Assembly (NCBI RefSeq): GCF_042684665.1
Contig: NZ_JBHULY010000026.1
Span: 1-64,000, forward strand
Source: Jejuia rubra
GTDB lineage: Bacteria; Bacteroidota; Bacteroidia; Flavobacteriales; Flavobacteriaceae
DNA length: 64,000 nucleotides
Reading direction: 5' to 3'
The notes under the pieces are model-generated. The model saw only the letters and a program-made list of their open reading frames with translations, was not told where the DNA came from and ran no database searches. This document shows, in pieces, positions 44,564 to 53,856 of this stretch (the stretch's first letter is position 1; each line of letters starts with the position of its first letter). Position numbers and translations under genes: made by a program.

Positions 44564-45697
44564 TTAACAAACCGTTACAAGAGCATACGCATAGGAAAAA
44601 CGTGCACTTTCAGGAACCGAAAGTAATATCTTGTCATTCTTTTTCAACCTACCGGAACCCACCAATTCTTCCAACATGACGTAAATGGAACCCGCACCAA
44701 TATTGCCCACCTTTTCTAGGTTGATGAACCAATTTTCCCATGGGATTTCCACGCCTTGGGACACCATTTCTTTGTATAGATTATCCTTGAAATAATACGA
44801 TGAAATATGTGGAAGGTAATAATCGATATCCGAAGGTTTGAGGTCGTGTTTCTCAAGGGCCTTTTTCATACTGTCCACTCCTTTTTGCAATATATTTTCA
44901 CCTAAAAGCTTTACATCCTGTTTCATTGCAAACAAAGATTTTCTGCTCCACTCTTCTGATGGGTATTCACTCCAAGGTTTCAAAAACCCATTATTCTGTT
45001 TATCCGCCCCAGCGTACATACAGGCTTCCAACTCGTAGGCATAGGAATAACCTTCAATCCATTCGATTTTTAATGGATGATTACCTTTTGGTTCAGGTTC
45101 CAAAAGAAAGGCACCAGCACCGTCAGAAAGCATCCATCTTAGAAAATCCTTGTTGAACGCCAAAATTGGATCAGTTTCTAAGGTCTCTAAATGCTTTAAT
45201 TCCTCTTCGAAAGTATTTGCCATCATCCAAGAAGACGTACGTTCAGAACCCGTACAAACTGCATTTTTTTTCTCGCCGGATTTCACCGCCATGTAGCCAT
45301 ACTTCAGAGCATTCATACCCGAACAGCAGGCACCGGAAGGTGAATTTATCTCTATATTTCCATTTTTTAAAAATCCGTGGACCATGGCTGCGTGAGAGGG
45401 TAAAATTTGGTCTGGACTTGACGTACCGCAGGAAAGTAATTCAATATCATTCTTAGTAAAGTCAGTATCGCACAAAGCTTCCACAGCCTCCTTGGTTAAC
45501 TGTGCGTTATTGTGCGTTATATTCCCTTCGTCGTCAATGGCATAATAACGGGTTTTAATCTGATTGTTACGCAAAACAATCCGTCTCCCCTTAGAAGATT
45601 TACCATTAATCACACCCAACTTGGCCTCCATCTCCTCGTTACTTATTGGCTCATTGGGCAAGAATTTGGCTATTCTCGTTATGTACACCTCTTTCAT
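44564..45697 (-). CDS. darB: DarB-type ketosynthase III (dialkylresorcinol)
   Basis: A 377-residue FabH-type condensing enzyme. The nucleophile Cys is in SPSGACCSGMNALKYG (~residue 125), a His follows in YLPHISSYYF and the C-terminal loop has GNIGAGSIYVML. DarB condenses two acyl units (a beta-ketoacyl and an enoyl) to a cyclohexanedione in dialkylresorcinol biosynthesis. The adjacent darA gene supports this. It is nine bases downstream of darA. Confidence 0.92.
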   Translation of the reverse strand: MKEVYITRIAKFLPNEPISNEEMEAKLGVINGKSSKGRRIVLRNNQIKTRYYAIDDEGNITHNNAQLTKEAVEALCDTDFTKNDIELLSCGTSSPDQILPSHAAMVHGFLKNGNIEINSPSGACCSGMNALKYGYMAVKSGEKKNAVCTGSERTSSWMMANTFEEELKHLETLETDPILAFNKDFLRWMLSDGAGAFLLEPEPKGNHPLKIEWIEGYSYAYELEACMYAGADKQNNGFLKPWSEYPSEEWSRKSLFAMKQDVKLLGENILQKGVDSMKKALEKHDLKPSDIDYYLPHISSYYFKDNLYKEMVSQGVEIPWENWFINLEKVGNIGAGSIYVMLEELVGSGRLKKNDKILLSVPESARFSYAYALVTVC

Positions 45698-45706
45698 AAA
45701 TTCCTT

Positions 45707-46630
45707 CTATTTAATTTCCAACGATTTATAATAAGCCTTTTCTTTCACAATTTTTTTGTAATTCGGCAAATAAGTTAGCAAAAATAAGATAAAAACTATA
45801 GGCGCAATGAACCAAATGGCAAATAAGAGATATTTATTAAATACTTTAACCCAAAATTGTCGTTTCGGATTGTTTTTATCCCCTTTAGAAATCAGGAGAT
45901 TTGCCCATTTTCCAAATATGAGATTTGCCCTTTTATCGGTAGTCACCAAAAATGGTTTTATGACCACAGCTCCATTGCTGACAAGGCTTTGTTGCAATGT
46001 ATCAAAACTAGAATTTTTAAGATGGCTCAAAATGGTATGCCCAAATTTTGTGGCGCCATCAATATCCTTTTGCGCCACCCCAGGTTTTGGAAAAATTCCC
46101 AGAAATCTCTTTTTTTCTCCCGAGAACATCCATTTTGAAATGGTAATAACACTAATATGGTTCAAATGCCTGTCTACCAAGGCAATATTACCCACTAAAT
46201 TAGCTCCTAAATCCTTCAAAATCCGTTTCATTTTCTCTTGTGCCATCACCCACATGTTTCTGCAACCAATAACTGTAATCACAGGCGTTTTTGAAAGCAA
46301 TGTTTTTGCTTCGGGTGTTTTCAAAAATGAAACTATTGGCTGAGATGGCGTAAGGTACCATACTTGGTAGCCCAAAATAATCAAATCGTAATTTTTAGAT
46401 AAAATCTCTTCTGAAACCTTATTGACTTCAGCTGGAATTTGTTTAAAAGTTTCGGGGAAAATGCCAAAAAATTCCTCTTTAGTCCATGGAAAGGGATAGG
46501 GATTTACCATTTTTATATTTTGGTAATCCACCTGTACCGCATCATCCTTTTCTAAAGGGGATGCAATATTTTTTACAATTTCCGTTAATTGCCCTGTTTG
46601 GGAATAATGTATGACCAGAATACGTTTCAA
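45707..46630 (-). CDS. darA: DarA, dialkylresorcinol aromatase (flavodoxin-like)
   Basis: A 307-residue protein with an N-terminal flavodoxin-like domain (IHYSQTGQLTEIVKNI binds FMN phosphate; LIILGYQVWYLTPS) and C-terminal membrane segment (LFAIWFIAPIVFILFLLTYL). DarA oxidises (aromatises) the DarB product to the dialkylresorcinol, consistent with a flavin fold. Gene order darA-darB is the defining pair of flexirubin clusters. It is 11 bases after the LpxL-like gene in transcription order. Confidence 0.92.
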   Translation of the reverse strand: MKRILVIHYSQTGQLTEIVKNIASPLEKDDAVQVDYQNIKMVNPYPFPWTKEEFFGIFPETFKQIPAEVNKVSEEILSKNYDLIILGYQVWYLTPSQPIVSFLKTPEAKTLLSKTPVITVIGCRNMWVMAQEKMKRILKDLGANLVGNIALVDRHLNHISVITISKWMFSGEKKRFLGIFPKPGVAQKDIDGATKFGHTILSHLKNSSFDTLQQSLVSNGAVVIKPFLVTTDKRANLIFGKWANLLISKGDKNNPKRQFWVKVFNKYLLFAIWFIAPIVFILFLLTYLPNYKKIVKEKAYYKSLEIK

Positions 46631-46641
46631 TACGAAAGGAT

Positions 46642-47520
46642 TTATTTAGTTTCCCAAAAATCAAAATAGTTAAACCACTGCAAAGGGTATTTTTTCAGTA
46701 TCCAATCCAAGCTCCCAGTATATTCCCTTAAAAGGCTTTGGGCATCCCGTTGTTTAAATTCAGCCTTTCTAGTAAATAGATGATAGTGCTCTCTAGTTTC
46801 CTTCATCACATAAACGAAAAGTACGGGAACTTTAAGCCTTGATGAAATCAAAAAGGGGCCAGCAGGAAATTTTGCCCATTCGCCCAAAAATTTTTCTTTT
46901 AAAAACTTAGCCCCTTTTACATACCTGTCTCCCGTAATGCACACCAATTCGTTCCGTGCCAGCGCCGCATTTATTTCAAAAATATGGGAAAGATCCTCTT
47001 TAATAAAAATTAAATTGACATTAGGCTTGTCCACTACAGACTCCAAATACTCCTTTATCGCCGAATGTTCGGAATCCGTAGTCAAAATACTAATGGATGC
47101 TTTTTCCTCCAATTCTCCAAAAAAATATTCGGCAATTTCAAAATTACCCACATGAGCACTGATTAAGATGCCCCCTTTTTTATTCCTTAGAGTTTCGTTG
47201 ATGTATTCTACCCCATCAAAATGATAGGTGAATTTATCCCTCAGTCCTGAAGATATAGCTACTTTGTCAATAATGGTCTGACCAAAAACATAGTAGCTTT
47301 TATAAACGTTCAAAACGCTTCGTAATACCGAATTATTCCGTCTTTTCCTGAAGTAATAGTAACTGGATTGAGTGTTGCTCCATGCAAAGAAAACAAAGTA
47401 AAGCGCAACAAACAAAAGAATAAAATAGGCCGAACCGATACCTATTTTTTTTATGCAGAAAACAAAAATTTTGTAACCAATTACGGTTCCCCTAGATTTT
47501 CCCTGCCACTCAGCCGACAT
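46642..47520 (-). CDS. LpxL-like lipid acyltransferase
   Basis: A 292-residue protein with an N-terminal membrane helix (IGSAYFILLFVALYFVFFAW) and the lipid A late acyltransferase HX4E motif in ISAHVGNFEIAEYFF, then TGDRYVKGAKFL. In E. coli LpxL adds laurate to lipid A; here, in a pigment operon beside darA and an ACP, it could use polyene-ACP to acylate the dialkylresorcinol. That role is an inference. Confidence 0.88.
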   Translation of the reverse strand: MSAEWQGKSRGTVIGYKIFVFCIKKIGIGSAYFILLFVALYFVFFAWSNTQSSYYYFRKRRNNSVLRSVLNVYKSYYVFGQTIIDKVAISSGLRDKFTYHFDGVEYINETLRNKKGGILISAHVGNFEIAEYFFGELEEKASISILTTDSEHSAIKEYLESVVDKPNVNLIFIKEDLSHIFEINAALARNELVCITGDRYVKGAKFLKEKFLGEWAKFPAGPFLISSRLKVPVLFVYVMKETREHYHLFTRKAEFKQRDAQSLLREYTGSLDWILKKYPLQWFNYFDFWETK

Positions 47521-47528
47521 AAGCTAAC

Positions 47529-47771
47529 TTAGCTTAATTTAGTTTCGATCAAATCGTAAAAATCCTGAAGCACTACCATTCCAACGAAATCTTCTCCTAC
47601 TAACTTCACGCCAAAGTTAGATTCCACAGCAACCACTAAATCCACAAAATCCAGACTATCAAGGTCCAAGGCATCCTTTAAATTTGCATCAGGAGCAATA
47701 TCATCTTCATCTACCTCAAACTCATCTATTAAAAAGTCGTTTATTTTTTCAACAATAACGTCCTTGTCCAT
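47529..47771 (-). CDS. Acyl carrier protein 2 (resorcinol side)
   Basis: An 80-residue ACP with the phosphopantetheine Ser in LDLDSLDFVDLVVAVE. It is acidic and helical, between the FabF-type ketosynthase and the LpxL-like gene, and next to the darA/darB pair, so likely the carrier of the resorcinol precursors. Confidence 0.95.
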   Translation of the reverse strand: MDKDVIVEKINDFLIDEFEVDEDDIAPDANLKDALDLDSLDFVDLVVAVESNFGVKLVGEDFVGMVVLQDFYDLIETKLS

Positions 47772-47780
47772 TTCTTCCTC

Positions 47781-48998
47781 TTATTTTTTTTTAATAATCA
47801 ACGCTGAGTTGGTTCCACCAAACCCAAAAGAATTGGACAAAAATACATCAATTTTTTTATCTAGCGTTTTTCTTACTAAATTTAATTTAGAAGCCGCCTC
47901 ATCAGGTTGCTCTAGATTGATGTTAGGCGCAATGAAATCATTCAGCATCATAATCATTGAATAAATCACTTCACTGGCCCCAGCCATCCAGCATTCATGT
48001 CCGGTCATAGACTTCGTTGAGCTGACATAGGGACCATTTTCTCCAAACACGTTTACTATAGCTTTAGCCTCATTAGCATCCCCAACTGGAGTGGAAGTAG
48101 CATGTGCATTGACGTAATCTATTTCAGAGGGGATAATATCCGCCTGCTTCAAAGCTTTAAACATGGCTGTGGAAGGCCCCTCAACATTTGGAGTTGAAAT
48201 ATGCTCCCCATTGGATGAAAACCCGTAACCCAATATTTCACCTAAAATAGGTGCACCTCGCTTCATTGCAGATTCGTAAGTTTCCACAATCAAGGTAGCG
48301 GCGCCTCCGCTTGGCACCAAACCGTCCCTATCTTTATCGAATGGTTTTGACGCCTTTTCCGGATGCTCCTTGTTTATTGCAAAAACACCTAACCCGTCAA
48401 AACTGCCCATGGCATATTTATTAATTTCCTGAGCCCCGCCACAAATAACGCAATCCTGCAACCCACTTTTAATCAATTGATAAGCAAGTCCAATAGCATG
48501 TGATCCGCTGGCACAGGCCGCGCTGACCGTAAAATTAATTCCAGTAAGTTTGAATAAGGTGGACAAATTCATGGTCACCGTTGAATTCATGCCTTTAAAA
48601 ATAGCTCCTGAACCTACCAAAGTGGTATCTTTCTTCTCTCTTATTTTATCTAGGGAATCAATGACGGCCTTTGCCGTACTATCGTTACCATAAATAATAC
48701 CAACTTCATTACTATTCAAGAAGTCTTGATCGATTTTAGCATTTTCTAAGGCTTCAAGTGTGGCAACGTAAGCATAGGCACCTTCATCTCCAAGACTGAT
48801 ACGTTCCCTGCGGGATAGTAGTTTTTTTAAATTCGGGGTTTCTACCATTCCTGTTAAAGGCGAACGGTAACCAAATTCGATTCTTTCGGGATCACAAACA
48901 ATCCCGGATTTACCTTGATATAAAGATGCTTTCACCTCATCAAGGTTCTTTCCCAAACATGAGTAAATCCCCATTCCTGAAATAACAACTCGCCTCAT
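47781..48998 (-). CDS. Beta-ketoacyl-ACP synthase (FabF-type)
   Basis: A 405-residue ketosynthase with Cys in TVSAACASGSHAIGL, His in NAHATSTPVGDANEA and His in STKSMTGHECWMAGAS. It keeps all catalytic residues. Position beside ACP 2 and FabG suggests it elongates chains for the dialkylresorcinol half, or serves the polyene. The final residues match the FabF family (NSFGFGGTNSALIIKKK). It is ten bases from ACP 2. Confidence 0.93.
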   Translation of the reverse strand: MRRVVISGMGIYSCLGKNLDEVKASLYQGKSGIVCDPERIEFGYRSPLTGMVETPNLKKLLSRRERISLGDEGAYAYVATLEALENAKIDQDFLNSNEVGIIYGNDSTAKAVIDSLDKIREKKDTTLVGSGAIFKGMNSTVTMNLSTLFKLTGINFTVSAACASGSHAIGLAYQLIKSGLQDCVICGGAQEINKYAMGSFDGLGVFAINKEHPEKASKPFDKDRDGLVPSGGAATLIVETYESAMKRGAPILGEILGYGFSSNGEHISTPNVEGPSTAMFKALKQADIIPSEIDYVNAHATSTPVGDANEAKAIVNVFGENGPYVSSTKSMTGHECWMAGASEVIYSMIMMLNDFIAPNINLEQPDEAASKLNLVRKTLDKKIDVFLSNSFGFGGTNSALIIKKK

Positions 48999-49029
48999 AC
49001 GTCCACCAAAATTTTAGAATTGTAATTAA

Positions 49030-49761
49030 CTACGAATATATTCCGCCGTTGATATTCACTACTTCGCCCGTAATATAGGATGCTTTTTTGGACACCAAAA
49101 AAGACACCAAATGCGCCACCTCGTCAGCCTCCCCAAATCTATTGATGGGAATCATCTTTTTTAATTCTTTTTCGTCCAGTTCGGCCGTCATATCCGATTT
49201 TATAAAGCCAGGTGCAACAGCGTTTACAGTAATGTTTCGCTTGGCCACTTCCTGTGCCAGTGCTTTTGTGGCTCCTACGATTGCTCCTTTGGCGGCCGAA
49301 TAATTGACTTGCCCAGCGGTACCTTTTACGCCCGAAACTGAAGCCATATTTATTATCCTTCCAAACCTATTTCGAAGCATTTTTTGAAGCAAAGCGGTGG
49401 TAACGTTATAAAAACCATTCAGTGAAGTATCCAAAACGCCTTTCCAGTCTTCCTCAGGCATCCACATAAACATCCCGTCCTTTGTAATTCCCGCATTATT
49501 AACAATGACCTCGATAATAGCATCGGGGTTATTTTCCTGCCAAGTTTCCAGTTGTGCTTTTACCTCGGATGCATCTCCCACGTTAAATCGCATTAATTCA
49601 CCCGTGTTTCCTTCGGCCTCAACAGACTTTAAAGTGTCCGTTGCCGCATCCTTATTAGAATTATAATTGATTAAAATATGATAATCAGTATCCTTTGCCA
49701 ATTGCACACATATGGCTTTTCCTAAACCCCGAGAACCTCCTGTAATTAAGGCACATTTCAT
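49030..49761 (-). CDS. 3-oxoacyl-ACP reductase (FabG-type)
   Basis: A 243-residue SDR with the FabG signatures GGSRGLGKAICV, NNAGITKDGMFMWM, Ser in ASVSGVKG and YSAAK. It reduces 3-ketoacyl-ACP with NADPH. Within the cluster it serves polyene or resorcinol precursor synthesis; cluster-encoded copies normally add to the chromosomal fabG. It is 31 bases from the FabF-type gene. Confidence 0.94.
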   Translation of the reverse strand: MKCALITGGSRGLGKAICVQLAKDTDYHILINYNSNKDAATDTLKSVEAEGNTGELMRFNVGDASEVKAQLETWQENNPDAIIEVIVNNAGITKDGMFMWMPEEDWKGVLDTSLNGFYNVTTALLQKMLRNRFGRIINMASVSGVKGTAGQVNYSAAKGAIVGATKALAQEVAKRNITVNAVAPGFIKSDMTAELDEKELKKMIPINRFGEADEVAHLVSFLVSKKASYITGEVVNINGGIYS

Positions 49762-49782
49762 TTAATAGCAATTTTCAGCGAA

Positions 49783-50910
49783 CTAATTGAATAGCTCCAA
49801 ATTTTTAAACCATTTATTGTTTAGCACTTCTCCTTTGGTATTTAGATATGCCCACACCTTTTTTTCCTTAACTCTCGCCAAACCATCAACAAAACCTTTT
49901 TCAGCATTTTTCTTGAAAGCTCCGAAGCCGAACACTGTTACTGCATATTTATCAGGGATAACCAAATCGCCTGAGGTATTAATAAAACCCCATAATTTAT
50001 TCACCTTTACAGGTGCAAGACCATCCTTACTAAATATTTCGGCATCCTTATACTGCAATGGAATTACTATTTTTCCTGAGGTATCGATATAACCCCAAAG
50101 TTTATTTTTTACTACGGGCGCCAATCCATTAGCAAAGCCTCTTGCCTTATCGTATTCAGGTTCAATTACCCATTCACCTTTATTATTAATGAACCCCAGT
50201 TTTTCATTCTTTTTAGCATAGGTTAAATTCCCATTGACTGAGAAGTCCCATATTTTCTGGGCATCTGAAACAATTTTAAATTCACCATTAATGATCAAAC
50301 CATAGGATTCTCCCTTGTAGGCAACAATATTTCCATTGTAGACATTACTTACACCATCATACACCGCCTTTACAAAGTAATTTCCTTTAGTGTCGATTAA
50401 TCCCCATTTTTCACCTTCTTTTACTTTGGCGTAACCGTTTACAAAATCAAACGCTTTTTCAAACTTTGGCTCTATAACCAAGTCTCCTTTAGTATTAATA
50501 AAACCTACTCTGTCGCGACTTCGAACTTGGGCAAAACCGTCTTTAAAATCGTAAACCTTGTCCGTTAACACTTTAGCCAATGCTTCCTCTCCTTTTTCAT
50601 TAATGTAGAACCATCGCTTATCTTTTAAAACTACGGCATAACCAGAATTGAAGGCTTTGGTCTTATCAAATTGTGGCTCGATAACCCACTCACCTTTTCT
50701 GTTAATATAGCCCCATTTTTTCTGGTCGGTCATTGCTTCGGCCAAATCCCCTGAGAAATTCTTTGCAAGTTTAAACTCTGGCTGAATACTCCATTCACCA
50801 GTTTTGTCAATATAGCCAAACCTGTCATCAGTATTTGCCAACGCGAGTTTTTGCGCGGTAATTGTCAACGTAAAAAAAAGAAATACCAGTAAAAGTACTT
50901 TTGTTTTCAT
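49783..50910 (-). CDS. Secreted WG-repeat protein
   Basis: A 375-residue protein with an SPI signal (MKTKVLLLVFLFFTLTITAQ) and about eight WG beta-propeller-like repeats, each ~45 residues (GYIDKTGEWSIQPEF, GYINRKGEWVIEPQF, GFINNKGEWVIEPEY, GYIDTSGKIVIPLQY). It carries no enzyme motif. It lies between the ammonia-lyase and FabG genes with gaps of 28 and 21 bases, so it is transcribed with the pigment genes. The function is unknown; a binding or scaffold role in the periplasm is possible. Confidence 0.88.
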   Translation of the reverse strand: MKTKVLLLVFLFFTLTITAQKLALANTDDRFGYIDKTGEWSIQPEFKLAKNFSGDLAEAMTDQKKWGYINRKGEWVIEPQFDKTKAFNSGYAVVLKDKRWFYINEKGEEALAKVLTDKVYDFKDGFAQVRSRDRVGFINTKGDLVIEPKFEKAFDFVNGYAKVKEGEKWGLIDTKGNYFVKAVYDGVSNVYNGNIVAYKGESYGLIINGEFKIVSDAQKIWDFSVNGNLTYAKKNEKLGFINNKGEWVIEPEYDKARGFANGLAPVVKNKLWGYIDTSGKIVIPLQYKDAEIFSKDGLAPVKVNKLWGFINTSGDLVIPDKYAVTVFGFGAFKKNAEKGFVDGLARVKEKKVWAYLNTKGEVLNNKWFKNLELFN

Positions 50911-50938
50911 CTTTAAGAATTTTTTTTAATTGTTATAG

Positions 50939-52468
50939 CTAAGCCTTATGGTTAATAATATAATCCTTTACACCATTCACATAGGGATACATGATGACAT
51001 CATCAGTAAATATAGGGACTAATTCCCTTATTTCATCATAAAGTTTCTTTGTTTTCGAAGATACTTTATCCTTTACCTTTAAATACTCTATGGCTTGGGT
51101 TACCGTAATAAGTTCAATGGCCATAACTTCAAAGCCATTTTCAATAACCTTTTTAGTGATCAATGAAGCATTTGTACCCATACTTACGATATCCTGATTA
51201 TCGTTATTGTTAGGAATACTGTGCACATACATGGGATTAGACATCATTTGATTTTCTGCTGTTGTAGATGTTGCCGTAAATTGGACGCCCTGCATGCCAA
51301 AATTTAACCCTAGAGTACCCAGGTTAACAAAAGCCGGCAAAATATTATTAAGATTTGGGTTCAATAGGTAGTTAAGTTGTCGTTCGGCCAACATACTCAT
51401 TTTGGTAACTACGGTTTTCAACTTGTCCATTTCTAACGACACGTAATCCCCATGGAAGTTGCCCCCGTGATAAACGTGTCTTTTTTCCACATCAACTATT
51501 GGATTATCATTGGCAGAGTTGACCTCCTCTATCATGATTTTTTCGGTATGGTTAAGCGTATCCAAAACAGGTCCTAAAATTTGAGGCACGCAACGCAAGG
51601 AGTAGTATTCTTGGACTTTATCCTCAAAAACGGCAACATTGTCATTGTTATTCTCATAAAGGTGATGTTCCCTTTTTCGCGTAAGCTTACTATCGGCTAA
51701 GTGTTCCCTCATTTGTTTCGCTACAGCTCGTTGCCCTAAATGTTTTTTGGACTGGTTCAATTCAAAGGACAAATGGTCATCATAGGCCTCAACAATTTCA
51801 TTAATGGCCGCAGAACATGCAATCATCCAATTCAGTAATCTGCGCGCATAAATTGTATTTACGATTCCAATACCCGTCATAACCGACGTACCGTTCATCA
51901 GAGCAAGCCCCTCACGAATGTGGATGGATATGGGTTGTAACCCTTCTTTTTGAAACACATCCTTGGTAGCGCATCGTTCTCCTTTATAAAACACTTCTCC
52001 CTCGCCAATTAAAACAACTGCCAAATGCGCCAATTGTACCAAATCACCACTGGCTCCAACACCGCCGTGCTCATAAATTAGAGGTGTGATGTCCCGATTG
52101 ATCAATTCGGCCATAAGATTAATAGCTGAAACATGAATACCCGACCTACCTAATGAGAGGGTATTCAATCTGGCCAACATTGCAGCTTTTACGTATATCG
52201 GGGGGATAACCCCTCCCGTTCCGGAGGCGTGGCTTCTAATTAAATTATACTGAAGATCAATACGTTGCGCATCCTTAATCTTGTATTGCGCCATTGGACC
52301 AAAGCCTGTATTTACACCATAAATGACCTTGTTTTCAGAAAAATCCTTTAAAAAGTTAAAACTATTTTCAACCAATTGAATTAGGGAATCATCTATTTCT
52401 AAAGATTTGTTATTAATAATAACGTCATAAAATTCCTCAATTCCTAAATTACCATTAACTTTGAGCAT
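50939..52468 (-). CDS. Tyrosine ammonia-lyase (MIO family)
   Basis: A 509-residue aromatic amino acid lyase. The MIO cofactor forms from Ala-Ser-Gly in GGVGASGDLVQLAHL. The substrate loop reads LQYNLIRSHASG, matching the Ser-His form of the flavobacterial enzymes (FjTAL of F. johnsoniae), which act on tyrosine, rather than plant PAL. It releases ammonia to give 4-coumarate, the presumed starter of the aryl polyene. It is the first gene of the operon; a candidate promoter lies just upstream. Confidence 0.95.
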   Translation of the reverse strand: MLKVNGNLGIEEFYDVIINNKSLEIDDSLIQLVENSFNFLKDFSENKVIYGVNTGFGPMAQYKIKDAQRIDLQYNLIRSHASGTGGVIPPIYVKAAMLARLNTLSLGRSGIHVSAINLMAELINRDITPLIYEHGGVGASGDLVQLAHLAVVLIGEGEVFYKGERCATKDVFQKEGLQPISIHIREGLALMNGTSVMTGIGIVNTIYARRLLNWMIACSAAINEIVEAYDDHLSFELNQSKKHLGQRAVAKQMREHLADSKLTRKREHHLYENNNDNVAVFEDKVQEYYSLRCVPQILGPVLDTLNHTEKIMIEEVNSANDNPIVDVEKRHVYHGGNFHGDYVSLEMDKLKTVVTKMSMLAERQLNYLLNPNLNNILPAFVNLGTLGLNFGMQGVQFTATSTTAENQMMSNPMYVHSIPNNNDNQDIVSMGTNASLITKKVIENGFEVMAIELITVTQAIEYLKVKDKVSSKTKKLYDEIRELVPIFTDDVIMYPYVNGVKDYIINHKA

Positions 52469-52531
52469 ATATTAGATTCTGAATAATTCTCGTTTTAATT
52501 ATTTTTCTTTAAAGCTAAAGTATTTATTTTT

Positions 52532-52544
52532 ATTTGCAAATCTA
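52532..52544 (-). promoter_or_regulatory. Candidate promoter of the pigment operon
   Basis: On the minus strand TAGATTTG (52544-52537) matches the Bacteroidetes -7 consensus TAnnTTTG, which would place the transcription start roughly 60 bases before the ammonia-lyase ATG. It overlaps a perfect ten-base palindrome, ATTTGCAAAT (52532-52541), in a 107-base divergent gap. No clear -33 TTG is visible, so it may need an activator. Confidence 0.4.
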
Positions 52545-52575
52545 AGATAATAATTCATTAATAATAAGCATTTGT

Positions 52576-53814
52576 ATGTCGGAAATTGAAGTTGACGTTT
52601 TAGTAATTGGTGCTGGCCCCTCGGGATGTGTGGCAGCAGGATATTTGGAGCAACAGGGTATTTCGGTTAAAGTGGTTGAAAAGAGTAAGTTCCCAAGGTT
52701 TGTAATTGGCGAGAGCTTATTACCACGCTGTATGGAACATTTTGAAGAAGCTGGCCTTTTGGGGGCTTTGGATGATTTTGGTTTTGAAATAAAACGGGGC
52801 GCTCGATTTATGAAGCATGGCGTAGTCAGTAATTTTGATTTCAGCAAAAAACATACGCCAGGATGGGATTGGACATGGCAGGTGCCTCGAGCCGATTTTG
52901 ACCATGTTTTAACCAAAGAACTTCAAAATAAGGGTGTTGATATTGCTTTTGAAAATGAGGTGCTCAATGTTTCCTTTGATGAAGAGGGGATATCGGCTAC
53001 GGAAATCAAGGACAAGAATAGAAACCACTATACGGTAAAGGCCAATTATATTGTGGATTCCAGTGGCTACGGTCGCGTATTGCCGAGATTGCTTGGTTTG
53101 GACAAGCCGTCTTCTATTCCTGAGCATTCATCAATTTTTACTCATGTGAAGGACGTAAAACGTCCTGACGGCAGGGAAGGCACCTTGATAACGTTTGATA
53201 TTTTAGATACGGACACCTGGTTTTGGGTGATTCCTTTTTCAGATGGAAATACGAGTATCGGTTTTGTTGGAAAAACTGATTTTATAGAATCTTATAATGG
53301 CGATTTGGGTGCTATGTTAAGACTATCGGAGTATTACCGGGATCGGTTTGAAGGGGTAGATTTCTCATTTCCTCCTGTTTGTATAAAGAATTTTTCGAAA
53401 TCAGTTACCCAGTTATACGGTAAAGGTTATGTACTCACCGGTAACAGTGCTGAGTTTTTAGACCCTGTTTTTTCATCTGGGGTAACATTTGCGACCGAAT
53501 CGGCACTCAAAGCGGCTAAACTCATCGCCAAAGCCCACAAAGGCGAAAACGTAGATTGGCAGAAAGAGTACTCCGACTATATCATGAAAGGTGTAAATGT
53601 ATTCTCTACATATGTAAAGGAATGGTACACCGGAAATTTGCAAACCCTATTTTTCCACAGGCCAGAAAATCAGGATGTCAAAAGGCAAATCTGTGCAGTG
53701 CTTGCAGGGTATGTTTGGGATGACAGCAATCCTTTTGTTGCTAGGCACGATAGTATTGTTAAAAACTTGGCTCACCTCATTAGAATGAACGAAAACGAAA
53801 AAGCGAATCCCTAA
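52576..53814 (+). CDS. Flavin-dependent halogenase-like oxidoreductase
   Basis: A 412-residue FAD monooxygenase-fold protein with the dinucleotide motif VIGAGPSGCVAAGYLEQQG, the halogenase WxWxIP motif (DTWFWVIPFSD) and Lys in GFEIKRGARF at the place of the halogenase catalytic Lys, plus a late FLDPVFSSGV motif. Flexirubins include chlorinated forms, so chlorination of the phenol ring is likely, though hydroxylation or reduction by a relative is possible. It is divergent from the 35-gene operon and ends in a hairpin terminator. Confidence 0.85.
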   Translation: MSEIEVDVLVIGAGPSGCVAAGYLEQQGISVKVVEKSKFPRFVIGESLLPRCMEHFEEAGLLGALDDFGFEIKRGARFMKHGVVSNFDFSKKHTPGWDWTWQVPRADFDHVLTKELQNKGVDIAFENEVLNVSFDEEGISATEIKDKNRNHYTVKANYIVDSSGYGRVLPRLLGLDKPSSIPEHSSIFTHVKDVKRPDGREGTLITFDILDTDTWFWVIPFSDGNTSIGFVGKTDFIESYNGDLGAMLRLSEYYRDRFEGVDFSFPPVCIKNFSKSVTQLYGKGYVLTGNSAEFLDPVFSSGVTFATESALKAAKLIAKAHKGENVDWQKEYSDYIMKGVNVFSTYVKEWYTGNLQTLFFHRPENQDVKRQICAVLAGYVWDDSNPFVARHDSIVKNLAHLIRMNENEKANP

Positions 53815-53831
53815 AGATTCGCTTTTTATTT
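53798..53831. terminator. Bidirectional terminator spanning the halogenase stop
   Basis: AAAAAGCGAATC (53798-53809) and GATTCGCTTTTT (53816-53827) form a perfect twelve-base-pair hairpin with a six-base loop. The stop codon of the halogenase gene (53812-53814) lies in the loop. With A before and T after, it can terminate transcription from both sides, including the convergent gene at 53857-54462. Confidence 0.9.
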
Positions 53832-53856
53832 AACATTAAAGCTAGCTGCTTCCTTT

